64,000 nucleotides of DNA from Ursus arctos (taxonomy: Eukaryota; Chordata; Mammalia; Carnivora; Ursidae), in NCBI RefSeq assembly GCF_023065955.2, contig NW_026623050.1, positions 20,232,501 through 20,296,500 of the forward strand. Direction: 5' to 3'. Each line of letters begins with the position of its first letter. Within the stretch, counting starts at the first letter, position 1. Position numbers and translations under genes: made by a program. The notes under the pieces were generated by a model. That model saw nothing but the letters and a program-made list of their open reading frames with translations. It was not told the DNA's origin and searched no databases. Below, in pieces: positions 1 through 34,800 of the stretch.

Positions 1-375
1 TGGAAATACCATACAGAAATTTCCAGCTTATAAAAATGTCAGTCAAAACATTCCCTTTGAACATTTCTTAGATTGTGAGCAATCTTGACATCAACTTTAA
101 GATACAGAATGTACTTTTCAGATTTCCTAATTTCTCACATAAACCATAAACATATGTGAGCCTGTGTAAACATTTTTGAAGCTGTTTTTAATTTTTTAAA
201 TTCTACTCCCCTTTGAACATGAACAGTGACTCCTATTTGAAAACTCATTCAGTTGACCCTGCCGCCACTGAAGTCCTCTGTGCAGTCCACCAATAACCTA
301 CTGGGTAGCGGCCCTTTTCTGTGTAGTAGCAACACAATTTAGAAGAAAGCTGCCTGAGTCCCATTTGTCATGGGA

Positions 376-497
376 TTTTTTTTTTTAAGATTTACTTATT
401 TTTTTATTTATTCATTTGAGAGAGAGACAGCACAAGTGGGAGGGGCAGAGGGAGAGGCAGAATCTCAAGCAGACTCCATGCTGAGCAGAACCCCCAG
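376..497 (-). repeat. Carnivore tRNA-Lys SINE, 5'-truncated
   Basis: The stretch begins with a T-tract plus TTAAGATT and ATTTATTCATTTGAGAGAGA, the reverse complement of the SINE 3' end, and runs into a degraded body. The tRNA-like head (GAGCCACCCAGGCGCC on this strand) is missing. It marks either the last part of the 3' UTR or the downstream flank. Sequence 1-375 beyond it holds no recognised gene. Confidence 0.8.
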
Positions 498-2645
498 AAC
501 ACCTCAGAAGGAGAGGTAAAATGAAGTTATATTCACATACAAACTTGGCAGACTAGACCACTTTTTAATTATAAGCTTAATTGGCACAAAGTTCACTGAG
601 GATATACTTCACTTTTACACAGTCTTATAAATAGAAAAATACATTGATGCACAAAAATGATACTTTGATACCAATTCAAACAAAGGCTTCCAAAGAGAAT
701 ACAGGTTATTTATTTCAATTAAAGATGGTTCTTTCATGTGCATTATATCATGTATATGTTTAATTGCATATTATGCTTAAAGCCAATGGGATATGTAGCT
801 AATTGCTCATTTGGTTCTTGAAAAAAGTGAAACATACAAATATTGTCTTCTTTTTAACTACATAATAGACCATAAAAAATGCTGCCTAATACGTAGCTAT
901 AAAATTATGATTTGCTCCACTGACATCTATGGCAACTTTAGAAGGCACTGCTTGTGATTAGGACCCTGCCCTTGTAATGTCTGGATTTTTTCCTTACTGG
1001 AATACACAATTCAAATGCACAGGACTCAATGACTTCCTTAGTATTTAAAAGAAGTCTTCATTTCAAGGATAGAAACATGTAAGATCTCACTAACCACAGC
1101 TAAGTTTTTAAGGGAGTAGTAGGAAAGATGTGGGAAAGAAATAGGATACTCGATAAAAAGCTATTTGAAAATTACCATGTAAAAGTAATTACCTCCATCA
1201 TAGCTGTATTTTTCTAATTACAGTTCTTCCAATCATTTGCCACCACAAAATATATTTATTTTTATTCTTTGTTTAAATTAACATGAATGGTAATTCTTCC
1301 TAAATAGCCATTAAGCTCTTTGGAAATTTTAATCTTACTTAAACTGCTTTAATAAATAAGAATGTTTCCCTATGACCTTTATAAACACCTGCCATGAAGC
1401 ATATTCTAAAACTACCTTTAATTTGATATAAAGACACTAAGGCAATGCAGAGGAATCCATGACCTTGGCAAGACCTAGCAAGTACAATAAATGCCTGTGA
1501 TCTCAATAAAAAATATAGGCTATTTAAGGCTTCATTTTTCTTATATTGAGCTATAGTATAAATGTAACTACTTAAATACAAACGTCTTTCTTCTACCACA
1601 TAGCAAACATTTTATGTAATTAAAATCTAATTTCTTCAATTCCACCAATGTAAAAATAAAACAAGTTGCAAATATCAATAATATAAAGTGTGATGGTGAA
1701 GACAAAAGATTAGCAGTTCACAAGCTAATTAAAACTGCAGTCTGAGGATGCCAGACCAACATTATAAATATGAAGAAAAAGAAGCTAAATGCTTACTTAT
1801 CACAAATAACTTCAGCATAAACACCAGCTATGTTCAAATGTGGCCAGCATGTAGGCCAAGTATAAACGCACAGATTACAGTGAAATAAAGCCATAAAAAT
1901 CGAATTCCCTGATCCTTCAATCAACCCTTCAGAGCAGTGGGAATATAGCAGGGAGCTAGAAGCCCCACTTCAGTTGTTCATACTACATTAAGACACCCTT
2001 AACCTCATTCCCAATCCCCTTCCTACCCACAAGAGTCACAGTGAGTATACAGTTGGTCAATCCACTTTATCCAGAGTCTACAGATAAAACCATTAAGTTA
2101 TGCTATATTCATTTTAAGGAGATTGTTTATATAAATTAATACTCAAGGACACTGAACTGATGTTTATGCATATTCTTATTTAACATTCAAGTGGTTTAGA
2201 TGGCATTTTACAAGGTTACCCACAGTACAAGTAGGGTTTTTTAATTTGGATTAAAGGTTGATAGTTTTATAATTGTATCTAAGATTCTGAGTGTTAGACT
2301 CTGGACTGATGTATGGTAAGGCAGGTGGTGGTATCGTCAGTCATTCTACATCATATATGCACTCTTCTGTGGCTACAAAATCCTCAATCCTGAAACATCT
2401 GCTGCCATGGGCTAAGGTTTTATAAGGCACTTTTGGCTATGTGAAATATTTCTCATAACTCACGGGCTGAATCTTAAATATTTACAAAGCTGCAGCAAAT
2501 AAATTTTAAAACCAGATAGGTCTAAGTGGGACGGCAGAAGCAGTTTGTACACAATGCCTGTTCATCTCTCTCTGAGCCACGTATCATCCATAGCAAAGAT
2601 CACAGACACGGGCCACTTGAGTTATTGTGTAGCTCACTGGACTCT
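498..2645 (-). other. RAB27A: RAB27A 3' UTR (far end uncertain)
   Basis: The stretch directly after the stop codon is AT-rich, has no coding potential and is free of young SINEs for about 2.1 kb, as expected of a retained 3' UTR. Minus-strand AATAAA hexamers lie at 1266-1261, 1260-1255 and 714-709, any of which could direct cleavage; I cannot choose between them. RAB27A mRNAs in other mammals carry a 3' UTR of a few kilobases (general knowledge), so most or all of this stretch could be transcribed. A few short frames here (for example 1339-1599) look like chance. Confidence 0.7.
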
Positions 2646-24623
<21,978 letters not shown>

Positions 24624-24840
24624 CTGTAAAATACAAACAAATGCATATTTACTAAAAAGTCATTAGGAAATACTGGAATCTTCCATGAATAAAGTGAATT
24701 ATTTTAATATCCAGTTCAATAAGTACTATGTGACACCTATATGCCTAGGGGTTCTGTGAAGAGGATTAGATAGTATTCACTGCCCCCAAGGACCTAATAA
24801 CTTGCTAGATGAGATGTTACTAAAATAATAAATAACAGTT

Positions 24841-25038
24841 ATTTTTTTTTTTAAGATTTTATTTATTTATTTATTTGACAGAGACAGCCAGCGAGAGAGG
24901 GAACACAAGCAGGGGGAGTCGGAGAGGAAGAAGCAGGCTCCTAGCGGAGAAGCCTGATGTGGGGCTCGATCTCAGAACGCCAGGATCACGCCCTGAGCCA
25001 AAGGCAGACGCTTAACGACTGCGCCACCCAGGCGCCCC
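24841..25038 (-). repeat. Caniform SINE with 12-base target duplication
   Basis: TAAATAACAGTT flanks it at 24829-24840 and 25039-25050. T-tract at one end, GCGCCACCCAGGCGCCCC at the other. It lies 217 bases upstream of the first coding exon of RAB27A, in the same orientation as the gene. Confidence 0.98.
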
Positions 25039-25050
25039 TAAATAACAGTT

Positions 25051-27190
25051 TAATTTAAAATTAATGTGCAATAAAAATTAAGAAGATAACCAGCACTAAG
25101 TCTTACATGCAGATGACATAAACAAAAATTTTTAAAAGAAAGTAGGAAGGAGAATGTTACAGGAATAATAAGAATTCTTAGAGTACAAGTGGTTTCAATT
25201 CCCCCTTCTTTTTCAAAGTCTCCTGGTGCAAGATCCTTGGCTTTTCTCTTTTACTTGGATATCTAGGCAATTTCACTTATTCTATTCATTTTCAAATGTC
25301 ACGATAGTTCCTTCAAAGACAATGCTAAATTCACAAGTAAAATGTGGTTTGTGGCTTCCTTATTTTTGATGATGATGATGGTGGTGGTGGTGGTGGTGGT
25401 GGTGGTGGTCGTGATATACTGCATGTTAAGTCAGACTTTTCAGAATACCACTGCTCCCCTGGGAACTAAGTTCCAGATTTGGGCAGTCACTGTTCAGAGA
25501 CCATCGTTCCATTACAAAGGGCTCATCTACCGGTACTTGCCTGGGTATTCAAACAAGAAATGCTACCAATTCAGATCTTAAGATATTGACTAAAACAAAA
25601 GTCCACCTTAGAGAAGAAAAATTCTTATTTTTACCAAGACCTAACCACAGTTATTTTTATCTTTTTGCATTGAGCACTTTTCATGATTTGTTTTTATTCT
25701 CTAAGTAGATTCCGACTACTCAAAATAGCAGTCCAACTGAAAACGTAGTCTGTCCCCAGGGAAGGCTTACCTCTTTTATGCTCTCATTTCTAATACCAAT
25801 AAACCCCCCAGAAAATCAGAGAAATCATCAGCTACCCCACTACCACTGACAATTCTCCATGCCCATTCAAACATGCATATTCACCCATCCACATACACAT
25901 CAGATGCCCTACATTAGACACTGATTTTCCTCTCAGCGTCTATTTTCATACAGCCTCACACTGAGAAACTTTACTACAATTCTCAATGCTTCCTATAGGA
26001 TTATTTCTATAGATCCGTAAAATTAATAAAAGCTCAAGCAAGGGCATTTATTGATTTTCAAGGTTTCCTCCCCCACCCCAGCCTCAATTTGGTGACTCAT
26101 CTTACGCTCAAAAATCTGAATGCTGACCCCCAAGAGCCACTGAAATTTACTTCCTCATAGTGCCTTAGTAAAGATCTGGGACCTCACATTCAGATATGGC
26201 TGGTCAGCTGATAAGGGCAGAGACTCCACAAACATTCATTATTCTATTTGCACACTATAAAGAATGACACTTCATAGATGATGGCTTCCCTTCTGTATTC
26301 ACAGGTTTAGGTTGTCAGTATTAATGGTATATCACAGAATTCCTCTCCAGAAGATGACCAATAGGGTACAAATAAATATTCTAGTACGTCATATCATAGG
26401 ATCTCATTTGGCTCCAAGTTTTCATTAACTAGAGCTAAGAATTGAAAAGCAGGTCCAGATAATGTTTAATCATTTTAGAGGTTCCCCTAAAAATGAATGA
26501 GGAAGCAGAAAGCAACTCCAAATTCTGCAATGAGAATGATACAAGACAACACTGTGGTTACCTTACTTCCTCTTTCCTTTTAATTTGAACAAAGGTTGGT
26601 CATTTCTATGTCTATGTTTTTATATCATTTAAGGTACAGGAGAAAATGCTGTCACCAATGGCATCACTCTTCTAAAATTCTCTAAATTCACTTGAATGGA
26701 ATTCAAAGACAGATGAAACTATATCGGCTGTGCCAAAATTTTATGTGTTTAGTTATCATGGGAGAAGAATCACACATATAAATCTAAAAATGCTCGTTGT
26801 GGGCTTTTCTATTCATGTTGACAGCAATACGTTAACAGTTTGTTCCCAAACCAAGCCATCATAAAGGAAGCATTAACAAACCAAATACCACAAGTGAAGG
26901 TACATAAATACCACCGACAATATTAATCTTAGTTTGCACTCTTCAGATCACACCTCTAGGCAATTATCTGCCTTGCTAATCTGAAAATAAATGTCCAGAC
27001 CTTTCACTCTCTGGGTTCAGTTTTCCAAAGGATGAAATAGAACCCAGAGAGGTGAACTCATTTCCACAGTCTAGAATATAAATCTCTTAACTCCAAGTTC
27101 AATGTCCAGTCTACCTCCAAGCTTACTGTCTGTTACTCAAGCTTCCACAAATGCATGTTGGGCTTAAAGGTGACCAGGTATGATATCTTA
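25051..27190. other. Intergenic or intronic stretch without recognised elements
   Basis: Apart from the trinucleotide repeat at 25368-25409, I recognise no gene or repeat family here. Open frames (for example 25342-25581) are produced by the GTG repeat or by chance. Confidence 0.5.
25368..25409 (+). repeat. (GAT)n/(GTG)n trinucleotide repeat
   Basis: Four GAT units run into ten GTG/GTGG-phase units. Translated in one frame it gives a Met run followed by a Val run, which explains the odd 79-residue open frame there. Confidence 0.95.
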
Positions 27191-27191
27191 C

Positions 27192-27430
27192 ATGGTAGCC
27201 TAATAGGAAAAACATGACCTCCGAAGTCAAGCAGAGCTGGGCCAAATTCCATGTCTCCCACATGCCTCAGATGTCTCTGAGTCTTGGATTCAGGTTTCCA
27301 TCCTATGAAAAAGAAGATGCTATACACTCCTTTACACGATTGTTCTAAAGATTGAATAAGATACTCTTTGTGAAGCACCCAGCACAGTGCTTGGCATATA
27401 CTGGATACTCAGTAAATGTTAGCTCACCCT
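27192..27430 (+). repeat. MIR SINE
   Basis: Ordered MIR segments include 'GAAGTCAAGCAGAGCTGGGC', 'GATTGAATAAGATACTC', 'AGCACAGTGCTTGGCATATA' and 'CAGTAAATGTTAGCTCA'. It is close to full length. Confidence 0.82.
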
Positions 27431-27479
27431 CTTCACCCCACTCTGGACGGATCAGACTAACGCTGAGGACCTAGACCAA

Positions 27480-28170
27480 TCTCTGAAATTGCCTCTGAGT
27501 CGCTCCAAACATTTTTCTAGCACAAAGGATTTCTGACTGGCTCAGAGTCATTTGCTGAGTCAACACAGATCACTTTCAAACTAATTGTGATCTTTTTTGG
27601 CTGACTTAAAACATTTTCATTTTAAATTGATATGCCTATGGCAAAAGAAGGTAGGGCCAGCTTAAAAACAGTTTGAAATCTGTATAAAACACTGCAGTCC
27701 ATTCTAACAAGCTCATACTTGCTCAAAAAAATCTGAATGGTTCATTATAGTTCAGAACGAAAGAGTCGAGCTCAAAGAGGTTACACCTACAAAACTATTT
27801 CTGACTGATCTAAAGCCACTTTGGCTAAAACTAAATATATCTAATGAAAATTACTTGGGTCTGGTTTCAATAGCTCAAACTGCTTCAAACTAGTTTTACC
27901 TAGCTCAAATAAGTTCTGACCTGGAAGGCATGTTCTGACCGGCTCATACAAGATTTGACTGATTCAGAGTATATTTCACTGAGTCAAGTTAGTGCTGACC
28001 AATTAAATCTTTCCAACTGGGTCATACTTGCTCTAATTTTATCAAACTGCTTATAACTAGTTTATATATTATAACAGGTCATCTATAAAATTGTTTTTAC
28101 TGTCTTCGACTGATTAAAAACTGGCTCAAACCAGTCGGAGTTGACTGATCAGATGTTCAAACAGTTCAAG
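27480..28170 (+). repeat. Decayed tandem array with ~20-bp period
   Basis: Seven consecutive 20-base units can be cut exactly from 27912 to 28051, for example GTTCTGACCGGCTCATACAA (27932-27951) and GATTTGACTGATTCAGAGTA (27952-27971). Similar units recur on both sides (ATCTGAATGGTTCATTATAG at 27731-27750, TTTCTGACTGGCTCAGAGTC near 27530). The rough consensus is TTCTGACTGGCTCAAACTAG. Spacing becomes irregular toward the ends. I know of no named family with this unit. Confidence 0.7.
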
Positions 28171-29430
28171 ACTAGAAATGTAAAATGATAAACAGAAGCA
28201 CAAAAAGCAATGGTTTGATGCATTAAATATATGCTGAACCAAAAAACTTAAATTTTTATTTATAATTACCTCTGTTGCAGATAGTCTGTCTCCACCACAA
28301 TATAGTTTCTTTCTACACTTGAATGGTTTGTATGTGTTGGAGAACAATAAACAGGTTGAGAGAAAGAAGTATGGGCACGCTGGCAGAGAAGAATATGATA
28401 AACAATAGGAAAAGCTGTGATGACTGACAGAGGCTTCCTTGGTTGACAACTCACCATTCATTTTATCTCAGGGACCTGGCAACATTAATCCATGATCCAA
28501 CAATAAAATAGACATCTCAAGGTAAGGAAAACCTGTAGCAAATTTGGAGGCTATGTCAAGTGTCTCCTAACTTGGTCACAATGACTAGGCTGGTCTGAGT
28601 TAACAGAGACCAGAATTCTAAAAAGAAAACTGCAAGGAAATAAAAGGACTCAGGAAAGAGACAGGCCTTCAAATTGATAACAGAGATTTTTCAGGGTTTG
28701 GGCAGCGCATGGATGGTGACAAGCTTCTTATCTGAGTTTGCAGCCAGTTAGTCAAAGCCCAGAATTAGTGAAACCATTCCATCTTTCAGCAGAATATAAT
28801 TCTGGTGCATAGCAAATCATACCCCCAAACCCACCGGCAGTCCCATGTCTGTGTTTCGCCACTGCTTATCACCACCAGATGAAGAAAACTTCATGCTAAG
28901 TTTCAACTGCTGGTAGGTCTTCATAGAGGACCATCTTCATATTAAAAATTATTTTTGTTTCTTATTTTTGTTTCTCAAGTCTTGGGTGTTTCAGGGGCCT
29001 ACTTTCCATAAAGAAAATACTCTACTCCCCAAGTATGGAAATGATATAAATTATTTTTATGTTGGCATTTTAGAGCAGAAAGGGAAACACTGAAAACACA
29101 GTGCAGAATTTGACATCTGGGACACCCAAATGACGTTTTGTGCATACTATTTGCAGTGAGCATTCCAGCCTATTGACGCAATTCATGGAGGCTTTTCCCA
29201 ATTGCATTACTCTTGCTAAAAATGGGTCAGAAGCCTAGGTCAGATGCCCAAGTACCTTACTTTACAATCCTTATCACAGCCCTAAAACCAGGTGCTACAT
29301 AACCACACATACTTCCTCTCTCAGAAGGATCTCAGTGCCATTCTTATCATGAATGCCCCAGTGAGAAGACAAGTAAGTGGGTCTAGGACAGTCTATTCAC
29401 ATGCTAACATGGGCTCAATTCCAGCACATT
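28171..29430. other. Stretch without recognised elements
   Basis: AT-rich unique sequence. The 111-residue minus frame at 28126-28461 overlaps the end of the tandem array and shows no family resemblance that I can see. Confidence 0.45.
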
Positions 29431-29531
29431 GTTGAGAGACAAGAAAAAGTGGAGGTCAAGAACATGGACTGTAAAACCAAATCACCTGGATGTGAAGCCA
29501 GTCATTTCACGTTAGGAAATTTAATCCCTTC

Positions 29532-29749
29532 TGGCGCCTGGGTGGCTCAGCAGGTTAAGTGACTGACTCTTGATTTCAGTTCAGGTCCTGATCTGAGAAA
29601 GCTGAGATGAGCCCCATGTCAAACTCTGAGCTCAACTCAGAGTCTGCCTGTCCCTCTCCCTCTGCTCCTCCCCCCCCCTTGCATTTTGTCTCTCTCCCAA
29701 ATAAATAAATAAAATCTTTTTTTAAAAAAAGAAAAAAGATTTTTAAAGA
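29532..29749 (+). repeat. Carnivore tRNA-Lys SINE with 14-base target duplication
   Basis: AAATTTAATCCCTT is repeated at 29517-29530 and 29750-29763. Head TGGCGCCTGGGTGGCTCAGC, tail AAATAAATAAATAAAATC followed by a long A/G-rich stretch. Confidence 0.97.
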
Positions 29750-29797
29750 AAATTTAATCCCTTTGCCTCAGGTTCCCCCATTTTAAAAATGGAAATG

Positions 29798-29977
29798 GGG
29801 GCGCCTGGGTAGCGCAGTCGTTGAGCGTCTGCCTTCGGCTCAGGGCGTGATCCTGGCGTTCTGGGATCGAGTCCCACATCAGGCTCCTCTGCTGGGAGCC
29901 TGCTTCTTCCTCTCCCACTCCCCCTGCTGTGTTCCCTCTCTCGCTGGCTGTCTCTCTGTCACATGAATAAATTTTAA

Positions 29978-30024
<47 letters not shown>

Positions 30025-30026
30025 AT
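29798..30026 (+). repeat. Caniform SINE with expanded (AAAT)n tail
   Basis: ATGGAAATG is repeated at 29789-29797 and 30027-30035. The tail has grown to about a dozen AAAT units (29970-30026), a length-polymorphic microsatellite type. Confidence 0.97.
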
Positions 30027-30265
30027 ATGGAAATGATTTTTTAAATTAATATTTTATTAATTCTAGCATGCATATGCTTTCTTATTTTAACTTCTTTATA
30101 ATCGGGGTGCATCTTACATTTTACAGTCTTACAACCCATGACATCTTGCAACTGTTACTAAATGAGGTAGCACAGGAGATAGTTATGTTATAGTTACGTT
30201 AGTTAGCATCTTCTACCAAGATCACAAATGCACCATCAGCACATTCTAGATTTGATGAAGCGGTA

Positions 30266-30365
30266 AACCTATCTCAGAGGGCTGTTGTGAGGATTGAGTT
30301 AATGTATACATGAAGAGTTTAGAACACTGTCTGGCACACAGTAAATCCTGCATAACTATTAACTG
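30266..30365 (+). repeat. MIR SINE 3' part
   Basis: 'GGGCTGTTGTGAGGATTGAG', 'TTAGAACACTGTCTGGCACA' and 'CAGTAAATCCTGCATAA' are the MIR 3' half. Confidence 0.8.
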
Positions 30366-31255
30366 CCATTAGCACCATCACCTTGCAATCTAGCCTCCCT
30401 ACAGTCAATACGCAGTCAGTATTACTTTCTTTCCTAGAACTGTAAGAAAGAACTACGCCCCTAAACTAAAAATCAAGGAAAGAAAAAACAACAAGCTATG
30501 AAGAACACTTGAACCAAAGTTCAGTTCTTTATATTCTATATTTCCTTCAGGAAGCAGCATCTGAGATACCTCAAGGAAATCTCTTCTAAAAAGTTAAGAA
30601 TGACCCTAATGTGGGACCTGCGGAAGAGTTTGTTACTCAGTTCACTTCTATCTCTCCTCCCTACACAAATATTTTTTCAAAGTGCTCTCCACCCTCACTC
30701 TCACCAGATTAACAATAGAAAGCAAGGAACACCCACTTCCTCAACATACAATAAGTGGTGATAATTGCCGCTGAGAGAAAGTCAATGATCTTCTTCCTTA
30801 TTTAAAAAATGAAACATATCTTAATTGTTCTTCAGGGAATAAGATAGAAGAGAGTGGTTTTAGTTAAGAGCAAAGGAATTAGATTTCTCTCCCTTCCTTC
30901 CTCTCTCTCTTCATCTCCCCCCCACCACACCCCTAGCAGAATTACTCCATAAAGCTTCCTATGAAAGTCGATTATAGACTCCAAACTTAGGATCCCCTAT
31001 CATTAGGCAGAACCATTCTGAAACTACTTCAGATATATCAGCCATTTCTTGAAAGCCAAATATTCCCTCTATCACCCATATTTAGTACAGAGGTCAAAAA
31101 AAGAGGGAAGGATAATATTAACTGAATAACCACCATGTGCCACTAACAGTACTAGGCAAGCATGATTTTATTTTATCAGTACATCATCCTTAAAGAAAAC
31201 TCAATGGTCTGTACAAAACTTAAAGTACATAAAGAGTGATGTTGTCTTAATATGA

Positions 31256-31432
31256 TGGGAAGTAGGCTTGGGTTCAAATTCTGACTCTGTGTGTGACCTG
31301 GTCTGAGTTCTTTACACTAAGCCTCCATTCTTTCAACTATAAAATGGAAATAACAATGGTTATTAAGTGACATTATCCACAGGAAGCTTTTGGTGCATTG
31401 CTTGGTCTATGTTAAATGTTCAGTAATTGAAA
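31256..31432 (+). repeat. MIR SINE
   Basis: 'GGGTTCAAATTCTGACTCTG' and 'CTATAAAATGGAAATAACAA', then 'GTTAAATGTTCAGTAA'. Confidence 0.75.
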
Positions 31433-31689
31433 CTGGTCTGTAGCAATACTATTACTAGGAGCCTCATCACGTTCTCAGCAAGACATGTCATTTTACGATC
31501 TATTCTTAATTTAATCCTGTACCTCAACCTTTAGAAAAATCTTAGGAAAAATTCAATTTCAATTCAAAATGCAATCACTTATGAGGTCTCTATCCATTAC
31601 AAAAGCTATCTTGGCATCCCAATCTAACACTTAGTTTTATCTGTGTGATTTTTGGCAATTTCAGAGCTGGAATGTTCATCAGTTGAATA

Positions 31690-31810
31690 CTTTAATTTCC
31701 AGAAGAGGAAACTCAATAAAGCCCAGAGAAGACAAGTGAACAACATAAAATGGATCAGCAGCTTAGATGTGAAGCTGAGCTAGCGCCCTAGTCTTCTAAA
31801 TTCTAGTCCT
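31690..31810 (-). repeat. MIR SINE relic
   Basis: 'AGAAGAGGAAACTCAATAAA' through 'GATGTGAAGCTGAGCTAG' is the reversed MIR core, diverged. Confidence 0.6.
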
Positions 31811-34800
31811 GCATCCTTTTCTAACATATCATGAGTTTTGTTCTCTCTGTATGCCTTCCTTCAAAGCCAGGAACCTCAATTATAGTTGCTTTGATTCAGG
31901 AATCAAAAGTTTTCTGTGGTGCCAGCAGCTATAGAGATCAATTACTTTATAACTAAGCCTTAGACTCAGAGAGGTTGGGATGAAGGGCCTGTGCTTCTGC
32001 CTCTCTGTCGCAAAGCTCTTCCTTCTGACGGGTTCCCCCAAGAAGAGAGTTCAGAAACTGAGGGCATGTCTGCCTCTTGTTGGTCACAACAAATCTAAGA
32101 AATTATGGATGTTGATACTTGTACCATCTCCTGTAAACCCTCTTTATGTATGTCTTTCTTGTGGCTTCAACATGGAAAGAGCAGAAAAATCATGAAGTTT
32201 GTCATTTCCCTACAGATTGGTTTGGTATTGAGCTTGGTGCTTTCTTCTTGAATCAAGATGATTTCCTGTGGTGCTGCCTGAGGTTCTCTGTAAGGACACT
32301 TCTTCGTGCTCATCCACTCACTCTTGCATTCATCAAATATTTATTGAATGCCTGTTCTGTGCTCGGTGCCAGAGCACAATGGGAAGCCGATACTCAACAT
32401 GGAAACCTTACACTTTTAGCCACATCCCAATCTATGTCCTCCTAATGACTATACCAACATCTTTGGGTTTTCAAAAAAGCTGATACTCAAGAACATTTTA
32501 ATTTTCCCTTGTAAACATAACACAACACGACATCAAAATTCACACCCCCGTATTGCCTTTTCCCTACCAGTACGTGCACAAGTCACATGTTTGGCATGCT
32601 TATAAAGATGCAAAAGGAATAAACATGTAAAGCTAGATAGAGAAGAAAGAGAAACCCTTAAAAGAGAAACATGAGGTATACTGTAAATAATTTGTACTGA
32701 AAAATATTTTTAATTTCTTGGAAAGGTTAATACAATATTACGGTGTTCCTATAGAGCTTATGGACTTTGCTTGCCTTGCCCAAAGTGATTTCAATGTAGA
32801 AATAGGAAAATGTGAATATAACTATTACTTTTCAGATAAAACACAAAACATCAGCATTTTTGAGAACTATATTGCCTCATGTTCTGTCGTACACATTAAT
32901 GTCCCTTTATTCAAGGATTCATTTAGAGAAAAATATTCACATACCAGTGACTGGCATAGAACAAAAAAGTCTATCGGTGTTTTTTAAATTTAATGTTAAA
33001 AAGCAATAGGCTTTTCTTGTTTTGTGTATGGCACCATTGTTGACCCATTCCTGGCATTCTGAAGGATGCATATAATAGAGACAGCAGAAAAAGGGAAGAG
33101 AAATCATACAGAGTGGGGCAGTAAAGAAAAGGCATTTTAGAACGTACCAAGACAGGAATGGGAACAACTTGTGTTTACCAGATAAGCCCTGGCTACAACT
33201 GTTTCAGACCAGTGCAATTCCTATACCCTAAAGTCAAACACGTCCACTTTCACTACAACAACTACATGTGTCCTGCCCAGTAGTGGGGCTCCCCATCTCC
33301 ACAAGAGGAGACAGCCTCTGCCCTCTGCACACGTGAGCTTCTTCTTCGCAATTTCTAGTCCAGGTAAGAGTAGATAGGTTTCGGCCCTCCTTGAGAGTGG
33401 AATAGGTGAAATTATAAACAAAGAGCTCGTCTTGTTTGTGCAAAGATCTTGGGTAGACAGAAGTAAGTAGAAATCTAATGGCTCTGAAAAATAGAAGGAA
33501 ATTGGAATGTAACTCTTCCTTGTCTCCTCATTCAAGAATGAGTTTGGTTTCATTTAAATTGAGAATATTAAATAACTGCATTAGATATTCACCTATGATT
33601 CATAAATGTATTCCTATCAATACACTGTTTTGTAGTCATATCACGAATCCAGCCTTAATAGTGAGGGGAGATGTTCTTGGCTAAAAACTGACTGGATCTA
33701 AATTTGCATATCATTGGCTTAATATTTATAAATGTGCCTGCTACATAGGAATATTTCATTCTCCTCATTTAACCAAAGTAAAAAGACTTAACTTGTAGCA
33801 GATGGCGATATTCCAACATTGCAGGCTATTCAGAGAAAAAATAAAGTGACCTGCAAAACCATTAAATATACATTTCCAAATACCGGCAGGACATCCAAAC
33901 ATATCTTCATTTGTAAAAGCTTCCTCCAGACATTTGCAAATCCTTTATGAGTATTAAAGAGAAAGACTAGGGTAAAGAAAAAATAAACAGTCTCAATCCA
34001 GGACTTGACCTGTTGTTTCTGCAATGCTACCATCACCTCAGTCGGTGAGCAACATAACCCAGTAAACAAGTAATACAAGCAACTACACATAGAGAAGATG
34101 GGGACACTGGAATTATTCTTGAAAATAGAAAGTTCTTCTCGAAGACCACTGTGGAAAGACTCAAATGATATACGAGTTGCTTCATTGTTCATTTATGGGG
34201 ACCACTGATTGATTCATTCACTTAAAAGATGTTATTTGTTGCCCAAGCCTCTTTTAGGATCAGAATATGAGAGTTTATAGGAATTCATGGAAAGTAAACA
34301 CTGGTTGTTCAATTACTTACAGTTTGTGATAAGTACCTCTTGTTTTATAGATACAGGGAAAGGGCACACTATAGAATATGTCATTTATAAAATATAGGCC
34401 ATACTGTGACAACAGGAGTGGCTGTTTGGTTTGCTGAGTAATATCTCAAACAATGTGAAAGCAGCCCCATAATGGACACAACCATAGGTGATGGCAATGT
34501 CCAACCCATGGCTAAATATGCTTCTTAACGACTCCACGAATTTGATGCAAGCGCAAAATCTGTAAAGTCTGCTCCCACACGGTGGTTGCCTTTTATAAGC
34601 ACATAGAAGATGGTTTTAACAGACATTGGAGTCAGGGTCTCCTATGTTCAAACAACAGGACACCACTACTTATCTGTGCAGAGTGAGAAGCAAAATGCCT
34701 AATGGATATCAATATGTCACAGCTCTTCTTAACGATTCCAACAGACTGAAGCTGGAACACTGATCTTATGGCTTTAAGCCCGGCTCTTTTCCACAATACC

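Larger units (their letters stand above)
29430..30050 (+). repeat. MIR interrupted by two SINEs
   Basis: The MIR pieces 'AGAACATGGACTGTAAAACC', then 'TTTAATCCCTTTGCCTCAGG', then 'TTTTAAAAATGGAAATG' are contiguous once the SINEs at 29532-29749 and 29798-30026 are removed. Confidence 0.75.

Noticed and set aside
27480..28170. CRISPR array
   Set aside because: The repeats are direct 20-bp units without spacers, strongly diverged, in a mammalian genome.
33830..34192. 120-codon minus frame with hydrophobic segments
   Set aside because: Chance frame in AT-rich unique sequence; no family resemblance, no start context.
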